A stretch of DNA of 8,022 nt. Origin: Candidatus Kaiserbacteria bacterium. GTDB taxonomy: Bacteria > Patescibacteriota > Minisyncoccia > Phycocordibacterales > UBA12088. The stretch is from assembly GCA_003561715.1 (NCBI GenBank), contig PWVU01000124.1, positions 1 to 8,022 on the forward strand. Direction: 5' to 3'. This document shows, piece after piece, positions 5,275 to 8,022 of this stretch. The notes under the pieces are model-generated. The model searched no databases. It was not told the origin of the DNA and saw only the letters and a list, made by a program, of their open reading frames with translations. Every line of letters starts with the position of its first letter. Position 1 is the first letter of the stretch. The position numbers and the translations under genes are program-made.

Positions 5275-6213
5275 ATGAAATACGCACTCATTGTCATAGC
5301 CCTGCTCGCCGCTGCCGCAATAGGCCACTTTGTATTTATAAGCAATGACTGGATGAGTAGAGACGACGTGCCTCTCGAAGAAGTCGCGCCCGACTTCACC
5401 GAACCGGAACAGGAAGAAGAAATAGAAACGGATGAAAACGACGAAGTCGAACCTGTCGTGCAAGAGCCGCAATCGCAGTCGGTGCTCGGTACTTCCGCGG
5501 GGGGTCATACGATAGACGCCTACCATTTTGGCGTAGGTGATACCGAGTTGCTGTTTATTGGCGGCATTCATGGCGGCTACTCGTGGAACACCTCTCTTGT
5601 CGCCTACGAGTTAATTGATCACCTTTCGGAAAACGTTGATGCGCTTCCTGAAAATATTCGCATTACCGTCGTACCTATGCTCAATCCGGACGGTATCGAT
5701 CGTGTAGTGGGCGATGTGGGACGCTTTAGCGCGAGCGATATTCCGCAGGGCGCAGACACTGTACCGGGGCGCTTCAATGCCAACAACGTTGATCTCAATC
5801 GCAACTTCGATTGCCAGTGGCAACCGGAAGGGACCTGGCAGACGCGATCGGTAAGTGGGGGAAGTGTGCCATTCTCAGAGCCTGAAAGTGTTGCGATTCG
5901 CAATTACGTGAATCAGCACAACCCTGCCGCGGCAGTCGTCTGGTACAGTGCGGCGGGCGGAGTCTTTGCATCGAACTGCGGTGACGGGGTATTGCCCGAA
6001 ACTACGGAGCTGACCAACCTCTTTGCCCAAGCATCCGGCTACCGTGCATACAATGAGTTTGATTTTTATGAGATCACCGGTGACATGGTCAACTGGATGG
6101 CGCGCGAAGGAATTCCCGCAATCAGTGTGCTTCTGACCGACCATCGCGCAGTCGAGTGGGATAAGAACAGAGCGGGCATCGAGGCGATGATTGAGCGCTA
6201 TGGTGTTCGTTAG
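5275..6213 (+). CDS. membrane-anchored M14-type carboxypeptidase homologue, predicted inactive
   Basis: This 312-residue protein has an N-terminal membrane anchor or signal (about 3-22), a strikingly acidic linker (30-64, about half Asp/Glu), and an M14 zinc-carboxypeptidase-like domain (about 70-310) facing outside the cell. Shared fold motifs are IGGIHGGYSWN (95-105), MLNPDGIDR (135-143), NANNVDLNRNFDC (168-180) with the substrate-binding Asn-Arg, and FSEPE (200-204). The key residues are largely lost when compared with the downstream sister. The first His is kept (His99), but the metal-ligand Glu is Ser103, the second His is Tyr224 (WYS instead of WHS), and the catalytic Glu is Leu286 (SVLL instead of TVEL). 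Cys180 and Cys235 are conserved in the sister and may form a disulfide. The intact frame suggests a maintained pseudoenzyme, perhaps a binding or regulatory subunit. The sister gene starts 6 nt downstream. Confidence 0.88.
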   Translation: MKYALIVIALLAAAAIGHFVFISNDWMSRDDVPLEEVAPDFTEPEQEEEIETDENDEVEPVVQEPQSQSVLGTSAGGHTIDAYHFGVGDTELLFIGGIHGGYSWNTSLVAYELIDHLSENVDALPENIRITVVPMLNPDGIDRVVGDVGRFSASDIPQGADTVPGRFNANNVDLNRNFDCQWQPEGTWQTRSVSGGSVPFSEPESVAIRNYVNQHNPAAAVVWYSAAGGVFASNCGDGVLPETTELTNLFAQASGYRAYNEFDFYEITGDMVNWMAREGIPAISVLLTDHRAVEWDKNRAGIEAMIERYGVR

Positions 6214-6219
6214 CGTAGC

Positions 6220-7125
6220 ATGCAACGATCGTATCTCTATCTCGGTATTGGTGTGGCACTTGCGCTGGGCGTAGGTGTAGTTGCTCTTGTGCTTACCCGA
6301 AGCATCGAAGAGCCGTATCAAGCACCAATCGTAGAAAAGCTCGAAGAACCGATTGCACTATCGTTTGAATCGGTCGAGGTGATCGGTGCCTCGGTCGAAG
6401 GGCGTGATATTGTCGCACACACCTTTGGTCATGGTGATACGCACCTTCTGTTTGTCGGTGGCGTACACGGAGGATATGAGTGGAACAGTGTTCTGCTTGC
6501 GTACGCGATGATCGATTACGTACGAGAGCATCCGGGACTGATTTCCGAAGAACTTTCGATGACGATCATTCCGTCACTTAATCCCGATGGTATCTATCGC
6601 GTGACCGGCAAAGACGGTCGCTTTCTCGTAAGCGATCTGATTCCCGGCGTTGATACGGCGCCTGCGCGCTTCAATGCCAACAACGTCGATCTCAATCGCA
6701 ATTTCGACTGCAAATGGGAGCCGGAAAGCTCATGGCGGGGTCAGCGAGTGAGCGCCGGCACTGAACCGTTTTCGGAGCCGGAGGCACGTGCATTGCGCGA
6801 TTGGGTACTACGTGAGCGTCCGGCGTTTGGTGTCTTCTGGCACAGCATTGCCAACAATGTCTACGCTTCGGAATGCGAAGAGGGGATACTGCCCGAGACG
6901 CTTGCCATAATGGAGGCATATGCGGACGCGGCGAACTACGGTAAGGTCGAATCCTTCGATGCCTACCCGATCACCGGCGACGTAGAAGGGTGGCTCGCTT
7001 CGATCGGCATTCCCGCGATCACGGTCGAGCTTGAGACTCGTGATTCGATCGAGTGGGAGCGCAATCTCGCAGGAGTAAAAGCGCTTATATCTCGCGCAGA
7101 GACTTATCAGCCAATTGCACGCTAA
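6220..7125 (+). CDS. membrane-anchored M14-family zinc carboxypeptidase, predicted active
   Basis: This 301-residue protein has an N-terminal membrane segment (about 5-26), a short Glu/Pro-containing linker, and an M14-like peptidase domain (about 55-295). M14 enzymes use one zinc ion to remove C-terminal residues from peptides or cell-wall stem peptides. Candidate ligands are His83 and Glu87 in GGVHGGYEWN (80-89), where the Glu is four residues after the His rather than the usual three, and His208 in FWHS. Glu270 in TVEL is the likely general base. NPDGIYR (121-127) and NVDLNRNF (155-162) supply the expected Asn/Arg substrate contacts. Cys164 and Cys219 have the same 55-residue spacing as in the upstream copy. 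No Shine-Dalgarno sequence is visible; the 6-nt gap implies co-transcription with, and perhaps translational coupling to, the upstream gene. The natural substrate is unknown. Confidence 0.88.
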   Translation: MQRSYLYLGIGVALALGVGVVALVLTRSIEEPYQAPIVEKLEEPIALSFESVEVIGASVEGRDIVAHTFGHGDTHLLFVGGVHGGYEWNSVLLAYAMIDYVREHPGLISEELSMTIIPSLNPDGIYRVTGKDGRFLVSDLIPGVDTAPARFNANNVDLNRNFDCKWEPESSWRGQRVSAGTEPFSEPEARALRDWVLRERPAFGVFWHSIANNVYASECEEGILPETLAIMEAYADAANYGKVESFDAYPITGDVEGWLASIGIPAITVELETRDSIEWERNLAGVKALISRAETYQPIAR

Positions 7126-7168
7126 CGCTTCGACCACTCTCTTTTTTACGTTAAGTCAGTTGTACGAA

Positions 7169-7747
7169 ATGCACACACTCATTGCTAAAGCAAAACATCG
7201 CGGCTTCTTTACGTACGGCTCCATAATCCCCGGGCTTACTATTCACGGCAAGCCGGCACCGTATCCGGTACTCAATGAGCGAGCGATCCGTGCCGGCGCA
7301 GGCATTGCGTTTGCGTTGGGTATGTTCGCCTTCTTTCAGGCGTTTTACCTGCAGGAGTACGTGTACATCAAATTGCTCGTGTTGTTCCTGCTGGTCGACT
7401 TCTCGGCAAAAGTGATCGTTGGCATGAGGTTTTCACCGCTCTCATTGGTTGCCAATCTCATTGTGAAAAAACAAACACCCGAGTATGTGGGTGCAGTCCA
7501 AAAACGCTTTGCGTGGTCGATCGGCTTATTCCTCGCAACACTCATGACGATCCTTATTTTCGGCTTTGGTATCATCGGCCCCATCAATCTTGCCATCTGT
7601 GGAATATGCCTTGTCTTTATGTTCATGGAGAGTGCGTTTGGCATTTGCGTAGGGTGCAAGATATACAGCGCGCTTCTGTCGCTCGGCATACTCAAAGAGC
7701 CCGAGTATCGCCCTGCGTGTGCAGGCAATGTCTGCGCGATCGAATAG
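7169..7747 (+). CDS. DUF4395-family integral membrane protein
   Basis: Starting at the ATG at 7169 the product has 192 residues. After a polar N-terminus it shows the DUF4395 pattern: VLNERAIRAGAGIAF (34-48), two adjacent membrane segments (about 42-60 and 66-77), DFSAKVIVGMRFSPLS (77-92), a basic loop with QKRF (111-114), two more membrane segments (about 116-136 and 140-157), then GICVGCKIY (158-166) and a C-terminal tail with CAGNVC (184-189). The CxxC (Cys160/163) and the tail Cys pair (184/189) suggest thiol or metal chemistry at the membrane; the family has no established function. A TTG at 7115 in the same frame would overlap the peptidase gene by 11 nt and add 18 unconvincing residues. 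The 43-nt gap from the peptidase gene and the same strand suggest one transcript. The family name is from memory of its motifs. Confidence 0.8.
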   Translation: MHTLIAKAKHRGFFTYGSIIPGLTIHGKPAPYPVLNERAIRAGAGIAFALGMFAFFQAFYLQEYVYIKLLVLFLLVDFSAKVIVGMRFSPLSLVANLIVKKQTPEYVGAVQKRFAWSIGLFLATLMTILIFGFGIIGPINLAICGICLVFMFMESAFGICVGCKIYSALLSLGILKEPEYRPACAGNVCAIE

Positions 7748-7748
7748 T

Positions 7749-8022
7749 ATGCCCGACTCTCACACGCCACACGTACACTACGCGTCAGGCACCGGACATA
7801 GTCCGAAGGATTTCTTGCCACTGATTGCCATGGTGGCGCTGGTGCTCGCGCTTACACTCGCAAGCATGCATGCGTTCTCGCTCGACCCGATGCTTGCATT
7901 CATGGGCTGGTTCTTCATTGTCTTTGGAGGTCTCAAGGTGATGCGCTTGTCTGGATTTGTCGAGGCATACCAAAAGTACGATCTCATTGCGATGCGCAGT
8001 CGCGCATATGCCTACGTGTATC
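7749..8022 (+). CDS. MauE/DoxX-like membrane protein, N-terminal part (3' end outside window)
   Basis: An ATG one base after the DUF4395 stop opens a frame that runs to the window edge (91 codons seen). The N-terminal 20 residues are polar and His-containing (HTPHVHYASGTGH), followed by two membrane segments (about 23-39 and 47-63). The stretch GWFFIVFGGLKVMRL, then GFVEAYQKYDLIAMRSRAYAY (written here as GFVEAYQKYD and LIAMRSRAYAY), is typical of MauE/DoxX-like redox-associated membrane proteins. MauE itself is needed to mature methylamine dehydrogenase, a disulfide-rich enzyme, and the group is thought to act in thiol-disulfide exchange at the membrane. The tight spacing indicates co-transcription with the DUF4395 gene. 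The C-terminal half, where further helices or a fused domain would sit, is missing, so the exact subfamily is open. Confidence 0.7.
   Translation, partial: MPDSHTPHVHYASGTGHSPKDFLPLIAMVALVLALTLASMHAFSLDPMLAFMGWFFIVFGGLKVMRLSGFVEAYQKYDLIAMRSRAYAYVY

Noticed and set aside
7115..7168. TTG start giving DUF4395 an 18-residue extension overlapping the peptidase gene
   Set aside because: The extension is not part of the family pattern, and an ATG is available at 7169.
1..8022. CRISPR arrays, phage genes, tRNA or rRNA genes, stop-codon recoding
   Set aside because: No regularly spaced repeats, capsid or integrase motifs or RNA gene signatures were seen, and no real gene needs an in-frame stop to be read through.

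Overview
The window looks like a chromosomal segment from a bacterium with a small, streamlined genome, most plausibly a Patescibacteria/CPR (Parcubacteria-type) organism. This assignment is an inference. It rests on the gene mix (a remnant of an ISXO2-like transposase, a bacterial K+-independent-type pyruvate kinase, small exported proteins, DUF4395 and MauE-like membrane proteins), on the near absence of Shine-Dalgarno sequences, and on several genes whose -10 box lies only 7-9 nt before the ATG, as expected for leaderless mRNAs. No marker gene (16S, ribosomal protein) is present to confirm it. The standard stop codons TAA, TAG and TGA fit the reading frames.

Layout: (1) 1-560 holds the 3' end of an IS1595/ISXO2-type transposase (+), followed by about 375 nt without a protein gene that contains two tandem rightward terminators and several hairpins. 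(2) 566-2597 is a leftward block of three genes: a divergent Na+/Ca2+ exchanger-family antiporter, a membrane-anchored single-domain rhodanese, and a four-helix membrane protein of unknown function. (3) 2682-4538 carries, rightward and divergent from that block, pyruvate kinase and a small hydrophilic hypothetical protein. (4) 4539-5160 is a monocistronic-looking unit: a good TTGACA/TATATT promoter, a small histidine-rich exported protein and a 15-bp hairpin. (5) 5275-8022 is a rightward cluster of two tandem paralogous membrane-anchored M14-type peptidases, a DUF4395 membrane protein, and the start of a MauE/DoxX-like membrane protein that runs off the window.

The most striking observation is the M14 pair. 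The downstream copy keeps a plausible set of zinc and catalytic residues (His83, Glu87, His208, Glu270). The upstream copy keeps the fold motifs and the first His but has Ser, Tyr and Leu at the other three positions. It therefore looks like a pseudoenzyme maintained as an open frame next to an intact sister gene. Both copies share a cysteine pair at identical spacing. The two genes just downstream encode cysteine-containing or redox-type membrane proteins, so the cluster may couple exported hydrolases to extracytoplasmic thiol chemistry; that link is inference only.
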